Positions 1 through 8,913 of a stretch of DNA of 64,000 bases are shown here, one piece after another. The translations under genes were made by a program, and so were the position numbers. Location: assembly GCF_041435335.1 (NCBI RefSeq), contig NZ_CP108430.1, positions 7,343,001 through 7,407,000 on the forward strand. The letters are read 5' to 3'. This DNA comes from Streptomyces sp. NBC_01283 (GTDB lineage: Bacteria; Actinomycetota; Actinomycetes; Streptomycetales; Streptomycetaceae). The notes beneath the pieces were generated by a model. The model worked only from the letters and a program-made list of their open reading frames with translations. It did not search any database and was not told the origin of the DNA. Every line of letters starts with the position of its first letter. The first letter of the stretch is position 1.

Positions 1-2
1 CA

Positions 3-1184
3 GCGCTCATGTTCCCGATGCTCGACCGCGTCGAGACGCCGAACGCCAAAAAGGTCGTCTTCAAGCTCAAGTACGCCGACGCGACCTTCCCCAGCAAGAT
101 CGCGTCCGGCGCCGGCTCCATCGTCGACCACACGTCGTACGACATGAACAGCCTGCGCGGCGGTGACGAGGCCACCGGCTCGGGCCCGTACAAGCTCGAC
201 TCCTTCAACGACGACCAGGCGGTCTTCTCGGTCAACCCCGACTACAAGGGCACCGCCAAGGTGAAGAACAAGGGCGTCACCCTCAAGTTCTTCCACGACG
301 ACCAGAAGGGCCTGAAGCAGGCACTCCTGGACAACAAGGTCGACATCGCGTACCGAGGCCTCGCCGCCTCCGACATCGCGGACATCGAGGCCGACACCTC
401 CGACGCGAGCCAGAACATCGACGTCGTCGAGGGCACCAGCGCCGAGGTGCAGCACCTGGTCTTCAACATGAAGGACCCGGTCGCGGGCAAGCTGGGCGTC
501 CGCAAGGCCATGGCATACCTGCTCGACCGCGACGCCCTGGTCAAGGACGTCTACCGGGACACGGCGACGCCGCTGTACTCGATCGTCCCGGCCGGGATCG
601 GCGGTCACACCACCGCCTTCTTCGACACCTACGGCGCCCGCCCGCAGCGCTCCAAGGCCGCCGCCGCCCTGCGCGCGGAAGGCCTGAACGGCAAGGTCAA
701 GCTCACGCTCTGGTCCACGCCCTCGCGCTACGGGCCCTCGACCGACCAGGAGCTGAAGGCGATCGCCAAGCAGCTCAACGCGAGCGGTCTCTTCGACGCC
801 GACGTGAAGTCGGTCAAGTTCAGCCAGTACGAGCGGGACATCAAGTCCGGCAAGTACGGCGTGTACGTCAAGGGCTGGGTGCCGGACTACCCGGACCCGG
901 ACAACTTCACCCAGCCGTTCTTCGGCAAGGGCAACGTCCTGGGCAACAACTACCGGAACAGCGACATCACCGGGAAGATCATCCCCGGCACCGCCGCCGA
1001 GGCCGACCGCACCAAGACCGACGACGACTACTCCAAGCTCCAGGACACCGTCGCCGACGAGCTGCCGATCCTGCCGGTCTGGCAGGCCAAGCAGTACGCG
1101 GTGATACGCGACGACGTGTACGGCGTGGAGTCGTGCCTCGACGCGTCGACGGTGTTCCGCTTCTGGGAGCTCAGCAAGGCCTGA
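3..1184 (+). CDS. Peptide-type ABC transporter substrate-binding protein, C-terminal part (5' end outside window)
   Basis: The open frame runs in from the left edge, so the start, signal peptide and lipobox are not seen. The about 390 visible residues resemble the C-terminal two thirds of the solute-binding family 5 (DppA/OppA) fold. They include a segment on stepwise reaction of the chain with 'KAMAYLLDRDALV' followed by 'GWVPDYPDPDNFTQPFF', the usual late-domain signature. By family knowledge such proteins are extracytoplasmic lipoproteins that deliver peptides to an ABC permease. The permease genes are not in the window and presumably lie to the left. The stop is followed by a strong bidirectional terminator. 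Confidence 0.85.
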   Translation, partial: ALMFPMLDRVETPNAKKVVFKLKYADATFPSKIASGAGSIVDHTSYDMNSLRGGDEATGSGPYKLDSFNDDQAVFSVNPDYKGTAKVKNKGVTLKFFHDDQKGLKQALLDNKVDIAYRGLAASDIADIEADTSDASQNIDVVEGTSAEVQHLVFNMKDPVAGKLGVRKAMAYLLDRDALVKDVYRDTATPLYSIVPAGIGGHTTAFFDTYGARPQRSKAAAALRAEGLNGKVKLTLWSTPSRYGPSTDQELKAIAKQLNASGLFDADVKSVKFSQYERDIKSGKYGVYVKGWVPDYPDPDNFTQPFFGKGNVLGNNYRNSDITGKIIPGTAAEADRTKTDDDYSKLQDTVADELPILPVWQAKQYAVIRDDVYGVESCLDASTVFRFWELSKA

Positions 1185-1205
1185 TCCCCGGCGCCACGCA
1201 CACAT

Positions 1206-1248
1206 GAAGGTGGCCGCCCCCCTCTGACTGAGGGGGGCGGCCACCTTC
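1206..1248. terminator. Bidirectional intrinsic terminator
   Basis: A perfect 19-bp inverted repeat with a 5-base loop (TGACT) sits between the convergent substrate-binding and response-regulator genes. It has no long T-run, as is usual in Streptomyces, but its strength and position suggest it ends both transcripts. Confidence 0.85.
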
Positions 1249-1268
1249 GTCGGTCGTCCTGGCCGGTC

Positions 1269-1940
1269 CTACTGGGCGCCGGGCCGCACCAGACCGCTCT
1301 CGTACGCGTACACGGCCGCCTGCACCCGGTCGCGGAGGCCCAGCTTCGTGAGCACATGGCCCACATGCGTCTTGACCGTCGTCTCGCTCACGAACAGGTC
1401 CGCAGCGATCTCCGCGTTCGACAGACCGCGCGCCACCAGCTTGAGGACCTCGACCTCCCGCTCGGTGAGCGTGTGCAAGGTGTCCGGCACCGGCTCGTCG
1501 CCCGAGGGAAGATGACCGGCGTACTTGTCGAGGAGCCTGCGGGTGATGCTCGGCGCGAGCATCGCCTCGCCCGACGCGACCACCCGGATCGCCTGCACCA
1601 GCTCGTTCGCCGGGGCGTCCTTCAGGAGGAAGCCGCTGGCACCCGCGCGCAGTGCCTCCACCACGTACTCGTCGAGGTCGAAGGTGGTCAGGACCAGGAC
1701 CTTCGCCGGCCCGTCCCGGCCGGGCCCGGTGATCTGGCGGGTCGCCTCGACGCCGTCCATCCGCGGCATGCGGATGTCCATCAGGACCACGTCGGGCTGC
1801 AGCGCCCGCACCTGGTCGAGAGCCTGCAGGCCGTCCCCGGCCTCGCCGACGACCGCGACATCCTGCTCGGCCTCCAGAATCATCCGGAACCCGGTGCGCA
1901 GCAGTGGCTGGTCGTCGACCAGTAGGACACGGATCGCCAC
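1269..1940 (-). CDS. NarL/LuxR-family response regulator
   Basis: This 223-aa protein has a receiver domain (residues about 3-120) with the acidic pair near D9/D10 and phospho-acceptor D55 in 'VVLMDIRMP'. A LuxR-type helix-turn-helix follows (about 155-215, 'LTEREVEVLKLVARGLSNAE'). The GTG start at 1938-1940 is preceded by AAGGAGAG. The start lies only 14 bases after the stop of the RecB-like nuclease gene, so the two are probably one transcript. No histidine kinase gene is adjacent, so it is an orphan within the window. Its target genes cannot be told from sequence. Confidence 0.9.
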   Translation of the reverse strand: MAIRVLLVDDQPLLRTGFRMILEAEQDVAVVGEAGDGLQALDQVRALQPDVVLMDIRMPRMDGVEATRQITGPGRDGPAKVLVLTTFDLDEYVVEALRAGASGFLLKDAPANELVQAIRVVASGEAMLAPSITRRLLDKYAGHLPSGDEPVPDTLHTLTEREVEVLKLVARGLSNAEIAADLFVSETTVKTHVGHVLTKLGLRDRVQAAVYAYESGLVRPGAQ

Positions 1941-1954
1941 GTAACTCTCCTTCG

Positions 1955-2836
1955 CTAGCCCGGGGCCATTCTGCCCTGCGCGTCCTCCCCGGACTCGGGC
2001 ACCCTCACCGCAAGGGGGTACGGCGGGGGAGTCCCGCCGAATTCAGGACATACGGCCTGGTGGTCGCACCAGCCGCAGAGCTTCGTCGGCCTGGGCCGCC
2101 AGTCACCCGTCTCGGTGGCCAGCGTGATCGCCTCCCACAGCGCGTGCAGCTTCCGCTCGACCTGCTCCAGATCCTCGGTCCTGGGGTCGTACGTGATGAC
2201 GTCGCCGCTGCCCAGATAGACGAGCTGGAGGCGGCGCGGGACCACGCCCTTCAGGCGCCACACCACCAGGGCGTAGAACTTCATCTGGAAGAGCGGGCCG
2301 TCCGCGTACTCGGGACGCGGGGCCTTGCCCGTCTTGTAGTCGACGATCCGCACCTCGCCCGACGGCGCCACGTCCACCCGGTCGATGATGCCGCGCAGCT
2401 TCAGGCCCGAGTCCAGCTCCGCCTGCACGAACAGCTCGCGCTCGGCGGGCTCCAGACGGGTGGGGTCCTCCAGGGTGAACCAGCGCTCGACGAGCTTCTC
2501 CGCGTCCCCCAGCCAGCGCGCGAGCCGCTCACCCTGCTCGTCGTCGGCGAACAGCTCCGTCAGCTCCGGCCTGGCCTCGCGCAGCCGGTCCCACTGACCC
2601 GGGATCAGGGACTTCGCGCGCGGCGCCGTCCGCTCACCCGCGGGCGCGTCGAAGAGCCGCTCCAGGACGGCGTGCACCAGCGTGCCGCGGGTCGCCGCCT
2701 CGCTCGGCTTCTCCGGCAGCTTGTCGATCACCCGGAACCGGTAGAGCAGCGGACACTGCATGAAGTCGCTGGCGCGCGAGGGCGACAGGGACGCAGGACG
2801 CACGGCCGTCACGCCACCGTCGGTGCTGGTTTCCAT
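1955..2836 (-). CDS. RecB-family PD-(D/E)XK nuclease with Fe-S cysteines
   Basis: This protein of about 293 aa resembles the Cas4/AddB-like nuclease family (PDDEXK_1). The catalytic motif is seen as 'VRIVDYKTGKAPR' (D and K near residues 165-167). A lone N-terminal Cys (C28, 'CPLLYRF') pairs with a C-terminal cluster 'CGWCDHQAVC' near residues 248-258, which is the arrangement of the 4Fe-4S-bound nucleases of this family. The ATG at 2834-2836 is preferred over an upstream in-frame start because a perfect damage-type promoter ends 8 bases before it, implying a nearly leaderless mRNA. A role in DNA repair is inferred from family and promoter. The response-regulator gene follows closely. Confidence 0.88.
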   Translation of the reverse strand: METSTDGGVTAVRPASLSPSRASDFMQCPLLYRFRVIDKLPEKPSEAATRGTLVHAVLERLFDAPAGERTAPRAKSLIPGQWDRLREARPELTELFADDEQGERLARWLGDAEKLVERWFTLEDPTRLEPAERELFVQAELDSGLKLRGIIDRVDVAPSGEVRIVDYKTGKAPRPEYADGPLFQMKFYALVVWRLKGVVPRRLQLVYLGSGDVITYDPRTEDLEQVERKLHALWEAITLATETGDWRPRPTKLCGWCDHQAVCPEFGGTPPPYPLAVRVPESGEDAQGRMAPG

Positions 2837-2844
2837 AGGGACAG

Positions 2845-2867
2845 ACCCTACGACCCGCCACTGACAA
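2845..2867 (-). promoter_or_regulatory. PafBC-dependent (RecA-NDp type) damage promoter for the nuclease gene
   Basis: On the minus strand the sequence reads TTGTCAGTG, then 8 bases, then TAGGGT. This matches the published LexA-independent DNA-damage promoter consensus tTGTCRGTg-N8-TAnnnT at every defined position. The ATG follows the -10 hexamer by 8 bases. PafB and PafC, which activate this promoter class in mycobacteria, are encoded at 18.2-20.2 kb. Confidence 0.8.
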
Positions 2868-2964
2868 CGGCCGCATACCATCGACGACAGACCCTCTCGC
2901 CCTGCATGATCGTGCGTGTACCGCGCCGGACAGGGGCGAGGGACGCTTCGAACGAGGGGACATC

Positions 2965-4491
2965 GTGGACGAGAGCGGCGGGAGCGGCAGGCCGCGATCC
3001 GACGGCACGGACGGTCGGCGACCGGCTGCCGCAGAAGGTGCCGCAGCAGGCTCCGAGGCCCCTGAAAAGGCCGACGGCGCCCACGGCGCCGCCGACACCG
3101 ACCGCGCTGCCGATACGAACGGAGCCGACGAAACCGCCCGGCCCCGGCCGCGTGAAGAGACGATCCGGCAGGCGCCCGGGGAAGAGCAGCGGCCCGCGGC
3201 CGAACCCCCGCGGCCCGCCGACCGCCTCACCAAGACCCCGCACGACACGCCCGGGAAGGCACCGCAGGACACCCATCCCGAGTACGCGCACGCCAGCCAC
3301 GGCCCCGCCCCCAAGGCCACCCCTCCCAAGAACAAGAAGGGCCCCGGGGGAGGCCTGCTGATGGGGCGCCCCTTCGGCGTGCCCGTCTACGTGGCGCCGA
3401 GCTGGTTCCTCGTCGCCGCCCTCATCACCTGGGTCTTCGGCGGCCAGCTCGACCGCGTCCTGCCCGAACTCGGCGCCGCCCGCTACCTCGTCGCGCTCTT
3501 CTTCGCCGTCGCCTTCTACGCCTCCGTGCTCGTCCACGAGCTGGCGCACACCGTCGTCGCCCTGCGCTACAAGCTGCCGGTGCGCCGCATCCAGCTGCAG
3601 TTCTTCGGCGGCGTCTCCGAGATCGAGAAGGAGTCCGAGACACCCGGACGCGAGTTCGTCCTCGCGTTCGTGGGCCCGCTGCTCTCCCTCGTCCTCGCGG
3701 GCGTCTTCTACGGGGGCATGCGCGCCGTCGAGCCCGGCACCGTGCCCGGCGTCCTGCTCGCGGGCCTGATGATCTCGAACCTGATCGTCGCCGCCTTCAA
3801 CCTCCTGCCCGGCCTGCCCCTGGACGGCGGCCGCATGCTCCGCGCGGTCGTCTGGAAGATCACCGGCAAGCCCATGAGCGGCACCATCGCCGCCGCCTGG
3901 GTCGGCCGCGCGCTCGCCATCTCCGTCCTCATCGGCCTGCCCCTGCTCAACCAGTCCGGCGCGCTCGGCGGCGAGACCCAGGACATCGGCGGCATGGACA
4001 CCGTCACCGACGCCCTGCTCGCCGCGATCCTCGCCGCGATCATCTGGACCGGCGCCGGGAACAGCCTCCGCATGGCCCGCCTGCGCGAGCACCTGCCCGA
4101 GCTCCGCGCCCGCGCCCTGACCCGCCGCGCCGTCCCCGTCGAGTCGGCCACCCCGCTCTCCGAGGCGCTGCGCCGCGCCAACGACGCCGGGGCCCGCGCC
4201 CTCGTCGTGGTCGACGCCGACGGCGACCCGATGTCGGTGGTCCGCGAGGCGGCCATCGTCGGCGTGCCCGAACACCGCCGCCCCTGGGTCACCGTCAGCG
4301 GCCTCGCCCAGGACATCACCGAGGGCATGCGGATCTCCGCCGAGCTCGCCGGCGAGGAGCTCCTCGACACCCTCCGGGCGACACCCGCCACCGAGTACCT
4401 CGTGGTCGAGGCGTCGGGGGAGATCTACGGAGTGCTGTCCGCCGCCGACGTGGAGCGCGCCTTCGTCAAGGCGATGGCCCGCCCCAGCTGA
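2965..4491 (+). CDS. Site-2 protease family (M50) membrane metalloprotease with CBS region
   Basis: This 508-aa protein has a cytoplasmic low-complexity N-terminal extension (about 130 residues, rich in Pro and charged residues). An M50 membrane core follows, with zinc motif HELAH (H191/E192/H195) and the second motif 'NLLPGLPLDGGRML' near residue 286. The C-terminal part (about 395-505) looks like a CBS-domain pair. The family cuts transmembrane proteins such as anti-sigma factors; the substrate here is unknown. The GTG start at 2965 follows an AACGAGGGGA ribosome site. It is divergent from the nuclease gene with about 130 bases between them, and lies just upstream of trmI. Confidence 0.88.
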   Translation: MDESGGSGRPRSDGTDGRRPAAAEGAAAGSEAPEKADGAHGAADTDRAADTNGADETARPRPREETIRQAPGEEQRPAAEPPRPADRLTKTPHDTPGKAPQDTHPEYAHASHGPAPKATPPKNKKGPGGGLLMGRPFGVPVYVAPSWFLVAALITWVFGGQLDRVLPELGAARYLVALFFAVAFYASVLVHELAHTVVALRYKLPVRRIQLQFFGGVSEIEKESETPGREFVLAFVGPLLSLVLAGVFYGGMRAVEPGTVPGVLLAGLMISNLIVAAFNLLPGLPLDGGRMLRAVVWKITGKPMSGTIAAAWVGRALAISVLIGLPLLNQSGALGGETQDIGGMDTVTDALLAAILAAIIWTGAGNSLRMARLREHLPELRARALTRRAVPVESATPLSEALRRANDAGARALVVVDADGDPMSVVREAAIVGVPEHRRPWVTVSGLAQDITEGMRISAELAGEELLDTLRATPATEYLVVEASGEIYGVLSAADVERAFVKAMARPS

Positions 4492-4526
4492 ACCGCACCC
4501 TGGTCCCCGGCCCTCGAACGGGCCGG

Positions 4527-4532
4527 TAGGCT
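4527..4532 (+). promoter_or_regulatory. -10 element of probable leaderless promoter for trmI
   Basis: TAGGCT is followed by exactly 6 bases and then the trmI ATG, so the transcript should begin at or next to the start codon. No Shine-Dalgarno sequence is present. No convincing -35 was found. Confidence 0.5.
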
Positions 4533-4538
4533 GGTCAC

Positions 4539-5450
4539 ATGTCCGAACCGACCGGTGCCGCCCGCCGACGCGGGCCCTTCAAGGTCGGGGACCAGGTTCA
4601 GCTGACCGACCCCAAGGGCCGCCACTACACGTTCACGCTCGAGGCCGGGAAGAACTTCCACACCCACAAGGGTTCCTTCCCCCACGACGAGCTGATCGGT
4701 GCTCCCGAGGGCAGCGTTGTCCGCACCACGGGAAACGTCGCCTACCTCGCGCTGCGCCCCCTGCTCCCCGACTATGTCCTGTCCATGCCCCGCGGCGCCG
4801 CCGTGGTCTACCCCAAGGACGCGGGGCAGATCCTGGCCTTCGCGGACATCTTCCCCGGCGCCCGCGTCGTCGAGGCGGGTGTGGGCTCCGGCTCGCTCAG
4901 CAGCTTCCTCCTGCGCGCCATCGGCGACGAGGGAATGCTGCACTCGTACGAGCGCCGCGAGGACTTCGCCGAGATCGCCCAGCAGAACGTGGAGCGCTAC
5001 TTCGGCGCCCCGCACCCTGCCTGGCAGCTCACCGTCGGAGACCTCCAGGACAACCTGAGCGACACCGACGTCGACCGCGTCATCCTCGACATGCTCGCCC
5101 CCTGGGAGTGCCTGGACGTCGTCTCCAAGGCGCTCGTCCCCGGCGGCATCCTCTGCTGCTACGTGGCGACCACCACCCAGCTCGCCAGGACCGTCGAGTC
5201 CATCCGCGAGATCGGCGGCTTCAACGAGCCGACCGCCTGGGAATCGATGATCCGCAACTGGCACGTCGAGGGCCTCGCCGTCCGCCCGGACCACCGCATG
5301 ATCGGCCACACCGGCTTCCTGCTCACCGCCCGCCGCCTCGCGGACGGCGTCGAGCCGCCCATGCGCCGCCGCCGCCCCTCCAAGGGCGCCTACGGCGACG
5401 ACTACACCGGCCCGAACGCCGACGGCGGCACCCCTCGCGCGGAGAGCTGA
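4539..5450 (+). CDS. trmI: tRNA (adenine-58-N1)-methyltransferase
   Basis: This 303-aa protein is a TrmI-family SAM-dependent enzyme that makes m1A58 in the T-loop of tRNA. The N-terminal small beta domain ('GPFKVGDQVQLTDPKGR') is typical. The SAM-binding glycine motif 'VVEAGVGSGSLSSFLLRA' lies near residues 108-125, and the catalytic-region motif 'VDRVILDMLAPWE' near residue 175. Length fits the actinobacterial family. The gene lies near the proteasome locus in many actinobacteria (Rv2118c in M. tuberculosis). A promoter with 6 bases between -10 and ATG suggests a leaderless mRNA. Confidence 0.95.
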   Translation: MSEPTGAARRRGPFKVGDQVQLTDPKGRHYTFTLEAGKNFHTHKGSFPHDELIGAPEGSVVRTTGNVAYLALRPLLPDYVLSMPRGAAVVYPKDAGQILAFADIFPGARVVEAGVGSGSLSSFLLRAIGDEGMLHSYERREDFAEIAQQNVERYFGAPHPAWQLTVGDLQDNLSDTDVDRVILDMLAPWECLDVVSKALVPGGILCCYVATTTQLARTVESIREIGGFNEPTAWESMIRNWHVEGLAVRPDHRMIGHTGFLLTARRLADGVEPPMRRRRPSKGAYGDDYTGPNADGGTPRAES

Positions 5451-5486
5451 CGGCTCAGACAGCCGCTTACGACAGCTGAACGCACA

Positions 5487-5537
5487 GGCGCCGTCGCCGA
5501 GTTCCCCCCTTCGACCGGGGAACTCGGCGACGGCGCC
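5487..5537. terminator. Intrinsic terminator after trmI
   Basis: A perfect 21-bp inverted repeat (5487-5507 and 5517-5537) with a 9-base loop lies 36 bases after the trmI stop. Confidence 0.8.
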
Positions 5538-5660
5538 TCTCCGTTACGGGCTCGTGCGGACCCGGACCTTCATGGACCCCGGTGTTCCGCCCCGGTGTGA
5601 GGTATGGCACGATGCTGGCCACCTCCCCCACCGGCACAGCCCTCACAGGAGACACTCCTA

Positions 5661-6239
5661 GTGCAGCACCCCGCCGTCCCGGAACTGGCACACAACACCA
5701 CCCGTCCCATCCACTGGCTGGCCACCGCGGCCGCGCTCGCCGCTGTCGTCGCCGGCTCGTCCTTCCTGCAGCCCGACCCCGCGAACGCCGCCCAGCCGGG
5801 CTCCAAGCCGTCCAGCAGGACCGCGGCCGCCCCCGCGCCCGCACCGGATCCGGCCACCGTCACGTTCCCCATCGCCTGCGGCACGGTGAAACCCGTCGTC
5901 AAGAAGAAGGCCTCCGGGGACCTCGACGGGGACGGCAGCCCCGAGACCGTCGCCGTGGTGCACTGCGCCGCCGGATCGGGCACGCCGCCCGACGGCGTGT
6001 ACGTCGTCACGCGCGCCACAGGGGGCAAGCCCCGGGTCGTCGCCACCCTCGTCGACCCGAAGGACCGCCAGAACGTCAGCGGCTTCGCCCTGCGTGACGG
6101 TGTGATCACCGCCACCCTCCTCGGGTACTCGTCACCGAACGTGCCCAGCTGCTGCCCGGACCTCCAGGACGAGGCCAAGTGGCAGTGGAAGGACGGCGCG
6201 TTCGCGCGGTCCACCCCGGCCGGGGCGCACAGCGTGTGA
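5661..6239 (+). CDS. Secreted hypothetical protein
   Basis: This 192-aa protein has an N-terminal hydrophobic segment (about residues 18-38, 'WLATAAALAAVVAGSSFL') that looks like a signal peptide or anchor. An Ala/Pro linker and a compact C-terminal domain follow. The domain includes 'LDGDGSPETVAVVHCAAGSG', an FG-GAP/EF-hand-like loop, and a paired cysteine run 'SCCPD'. The GTG at 5661 is chosen because a CAGGAG ribosome site lies just upstream; longer starts would put extra residues before the signal. I do not recognise a function. It stands alone between two terminators. Confidence 0.75.
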   Translation: MQHPAVPELAHNTTRPIHWLATAAALAAVVAGSSFLQPDPANAAQPGSKPSSRTAAAPAPAPDPATVTFPIACGTVKPVVKKKASGDLDGDGSPETVAVVHCAAGSGTPPDGVYVVTRATGGKPRVVATLVDPKDRQNVSGFALRDGVITATLLGYSSPNVPSCCPDLQDEAKWQWKDGAFARSTPAGAHSV

Positions 6240-6266
6240 CCTCCGCGGGCGACCTCGGGGGACATC

Positions 6267-6313
6267 GACAAGGGCCTGTGCCCGCCGTCCAGCGGCGGGC
6301 ACAGGCCCTTGTC
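6267..6313. terminator. Bidirectional intrinsic terminator
   Basis: A perfect 21-bp inverted repeat with a 5-base loop separates the convergent secreted-protein and ferredoxin genes. Confidence 0.85.
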
Positions 6314-6364
6314 CATGCGTCAGTTCATGTGCCGGTCCATGGGGTCGTGTGCCGGCCCGTGCCC

Positions 6365-6679
6365 TCAGGCGGCGTCCGGACCGTACACCTCGACCCTGTC
6401 CGAAACGCGGCGCACATGAATGCAGTCACCCGGGCACTCCTTGGCCGAATCGACCACGTCACGCAGAAGCGGCAACGGAACGGGCGTTGTGGCGCCCGGA
6501 GCCTGCAGCAGCTCGTCCTCGCCGCTCTTCACATAGGCGAGCCCGTCGATGTCCAGCTCGAAGACCTCAGGCGCGTACTGCGCACAGATGCCGTCGCCAG
6601 TGCAGAGGTCCTGGTCGATCCAGACCTCCAGCGGATCACGGCTCTCGGAGCCGTTACCGGCCTCGTCTCCCACGGTCAT
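6365..6679 (-). CDS. Ferredoxin
   Basis: This 104-aa protein has a C-x5-C pair (C26 and C32, 'CTGDGIC') and a distal 'ECPGDC' (C82 and C86). That is the layout of the small single-cluster [3Fe-4S]/[4Fe-4S] ferredoxins that serve P450s and other reductive enzymes in Streptomyces. An acidic stretch (VFELDIDG) follows the first pair, as in the family. The ATG is preceded by GCAGGAGAG. It is divergent from arc across a region of about 250 bases. The electron partner is unknown; the P450 at 29.5 kb is a speculative candidate only. Confidence 0.88.
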   Translation of the reverse strand: MTVGDEAGNGSESRDPLEVWIDQDLCTGDGICAQYAPEVFELDIDGLAYVKSGEDELLQAPGATTPVPLPLLRDVVDSAKECPGDCIHVRRVSDRVEVYGPDAA

Positions 6680-6933
6680 CTCTCCTGCCGATCGTCACGC
6701 CGAGTGAGCCCACTTTCCAGCAAGTCGGGCCAGCCCTGACGGGTGTTGAACGCTTCGACGATACAACCGCCCGCTTTCCGATGTTGTTGGGTGGGTAATG
6801 ACCTGACGTGAGGGAGAGCGCAAGGGTGAAGATCGGACACACCTCTACCGTCTTTGTGATCTAGGGGTTTCAATCGACACCCACCCAGGTAGGGTCTGGA
6901 AGCGTCCAGCTCCCCTTGGAGGAGGTGAGGACC

Positions 6934-8700
6934 GTGGCAGCCCACGACGACGACATCAACCGCGGCATCCGGCCGGGGCGAGGGTCTGAGGACCCCGCCG
7001 GTCAGGTTGCCTATCTCGAGCAGGAAATCGCCGTCCTGCGACGCAAGCTCGCCGACTCTCCGCGTCATACGAGGATTCTCGAAGAGCGGATCGTCGAGCT
7101 GCAGACAAACCTGGCCGGCGTGTCCGCACAGAACGAGCGGCTCGCCAACACGCTCCGTGAGGCCCGCGACCAGATCGTGGCCCTCAAGGAGGAAGTCGAC
7201 CGGCTCGCGCAGCCGCCGGCCGGCTTCGGAGTCTTCCTCGTGGCGAACGAGGACGGCACGGCGGACATCTTCACCGGGGGCCGCAAGCTCCGGGTGAACG
7301 TCAGCCCGAGCGTGGAGCTCGAAGAGCTCAGGCGCGGCCAGGAAGTAATGCTCAACGAAGCGCTCAACGTGGTCGAGGCCATGGAGTACGAGAGCGTGGG
7401 AGACATCGTCACCCTCAAGGAGATCCTCGAGGACGGCGAGCGCGCCCTGGTGGTCGGGCACACCGACGAAGAAAGGGTGGTGCGGCTCGCCGAACCACTC
7501 CTCGACGTCACGATCCGCCCCGGCGACGCACTCCTGCTCGAACCGCGCTCCGGCTACGTCTACGAAGTGGTTCCCAAGAGCGAGGTCGAAGAGCTCGTCC
7601 TGGAAGAGGTCCCGGACATCGGCTACGAGCAGATCGGCGGTCTGGGCAACCAGATCGAGCTGATCCGCGACGCGGTCGAGCTGCCCTACCTCTACCCGGA
7701 CCTCTTCAGGGAGCACGAACTGCGGCCGCCCAAGGGCGTCCTGCTGTACGGGCCCCCCGGCTGCGGCAAGACGCTGATCGCGAAGGCCGTCGCCAACTCC
7801 CTTGCCAAGAAGGTCGCGGAGGTGACCGGACAGGCATCGGGGAAGAGCTACTTCCTCAACATCAAGGGACCCGAACTCCTCAACAAGTACGTCGGCGAGA
7901 CCGAGCGTCACATCCGCCTGGTCTTCCAGCGTGCGAGGGAGAAGGCGAGCGAGGGCACCCCTGTCATCGTCTTCTTCGACGAGATGGAATCCCTCTTCCG
8001 CACCCGCGGATCCGGAGTCAGCTCGGACGTGGAGAACACCATCGTCCCCCAGCTGCTCGCCGAGATCGACGGCGTGGAAGGCCTGGAGAACGTCATCGTC
8101 ATCGGTGCCTCCAACCGTGAGGACATGATCGACCCCGCGATCCTGCGGCCCGGACGACTCGACGTGAAGATCAAGATCGAGCGCCCGGACGCCCAGGCGG
8201 CGAAGGACATCTTCGCCAAGTACCTCACCGAGCGGCTCCCGCTGCACGCGGACGACCTCGCCGAACACAGCGCCGACCGGCGCACCACCGTGGACGGCAT
8301 GATCCAGTCCGTCGTGGAGCAGATGTACGCGGAGTCCGAGGAGAACCGCTTCCTCGAGGTGACGTACGCCAACGGCGACAAGGAAGTCCTGTACTTCAAG
8401 GACTTCAACTCCGGCGCCATGATCGAGAACATCGTCGGACGCGCCAAGAAGATGGCCATCAAGGCCTTCCTCGACGCCAACCAGAAGGGCATCAGGGTCG
8501 CCCACCTCCTGCAGGCTTGCATCGACGAGTTCAAGGAGAACGAGGACCTGCCCAACACCACCAACCCGGACGACTGGGCCCGCATCTCCGGCAAGAAGGG
8601 CGAACGGATCGTGTACATCCGTACGCTCGTCACCGGAAAGCAGGGCGCGGACACCGGACGCTCCATCGACACGGTGGCCAACACCGGTCAGTACCTGTAG
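6934..8700 (+). CDS. arc: Proteasome-activating AAA+ ATPase (ARC/Mpa)
   Basis: This 588-aa protein is the hexameric unfoldase that recognises Pup-tagged proteins and feeds them to the 20S core. In order it has an N-terminal coiled coil (about residues 20-90, which binds Pup), tandem OB domains, and an AAA+ domain with Walker A 'GPPGCGKT' (about 272) and Walker B '[10 protein letters not shown]' (about 347). The C-terminus is 'NTGQYL', the tail class that docks into the alpha ring. GTG 6934 is chosen because GGAGGTGAGG precedes it; a TTG 18 bases upstream lies inside that ribosome site. A TAGGGT -10 candidate is at 6890-6895. A terminator after the gene separates it from dop. Confidence 0.96.
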   Translation: MAAHDDDINRGIRPGRGSEDPAGQVAYLEQEIAVLRRKLADSPRHTRILEERIVELQTNLAGVSAQNERLANTLREARDQIVALKEEVDRLAQPPAGFGVFLVANEDGTADIFTGGRKLRVNVSPSVELEELRRGQEVMLNEALNVVEAMEYESVGDIVTLKEILEDGERALVVGHTDEERVVRLAEPLLDVTIRPGDALLLEPRSGYVYEVVPKSEVEELVLEEVPDIGYEQIGGLGNQIELIRDAVELPYLYPDLFREHELRPPKGVLLYGPPGCGKTLIAKAVANSLAKKVAEVTGQASGKSYFLNIKGPELLNKYVGETERHIRLVFQRAREKASEGTPVIVFFDEMESLFRTRGSGVSSDVENTIVPQLLAEIDGVEGLENVIVIGASNREDMIDPAILRPGRLDVKIKIERPDAQAAKDIFAKYLTERLPLHADDLAEHSADRRTTVDGMIQSVVEQMYAESEENRFLEVTYANGDKEVLYFKDFNSGAMIENIVGRAKKMAIKAFLDANQKGIRVAHLLQACIDEFKENEDLPNTTNPDDWARISGKKGERIVYIRTLVTGKQGADTGRSIDTVANTGQYL

Positions 8701-8711
8701 AAAGCAGGGCG

Positions 8712-8753
8712 GCTGCGGGTGTCCTTCGTGGGTACCCGCAGCTGTCTGTTTTT
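8712..8753 (+). terminator. Intrinsic terminator after arc
   Basis: A 9-bp stem (8712-8720 with 8734-8742) is followed by a T-rich tail ending in TTTTT, a classical factor-independent terminator. Confidence 0.8.
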
Positions 8754-8913
8754 CAATGAAGGCAATGATCTCCCCACCAGCGCAAAGGCGCTCTAGGCTC
8801 TTCGGTACCGCCGAGTCGCGCAGTGCGGGGACGGGCACCGCACACGCACCGGAGAACCAGCGGTACTTGAGCGCCGCGCCCGAATGGGAGCGCCGCCGGG
8901 CAAGGAGGGCCGC

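Noticed and set aside
2848..4275. Long minus-strand open frame opposite the M50 protease gene
   Set aside because: Repetitive Gly/Asp/Glu composition without any domain; it mirrors the GC-rich codons of the plus-strand gene, like several other long antisense frames (6676-9207, 17656-20202, 35875-38646).
6746..6765. Possible LexA box (GAAC...CGAC) upstream of the ferredoxin gene
   Set aside because: The right half does not match the GAAC-N4-GTTC pattern of actinobacterial LexA sites.
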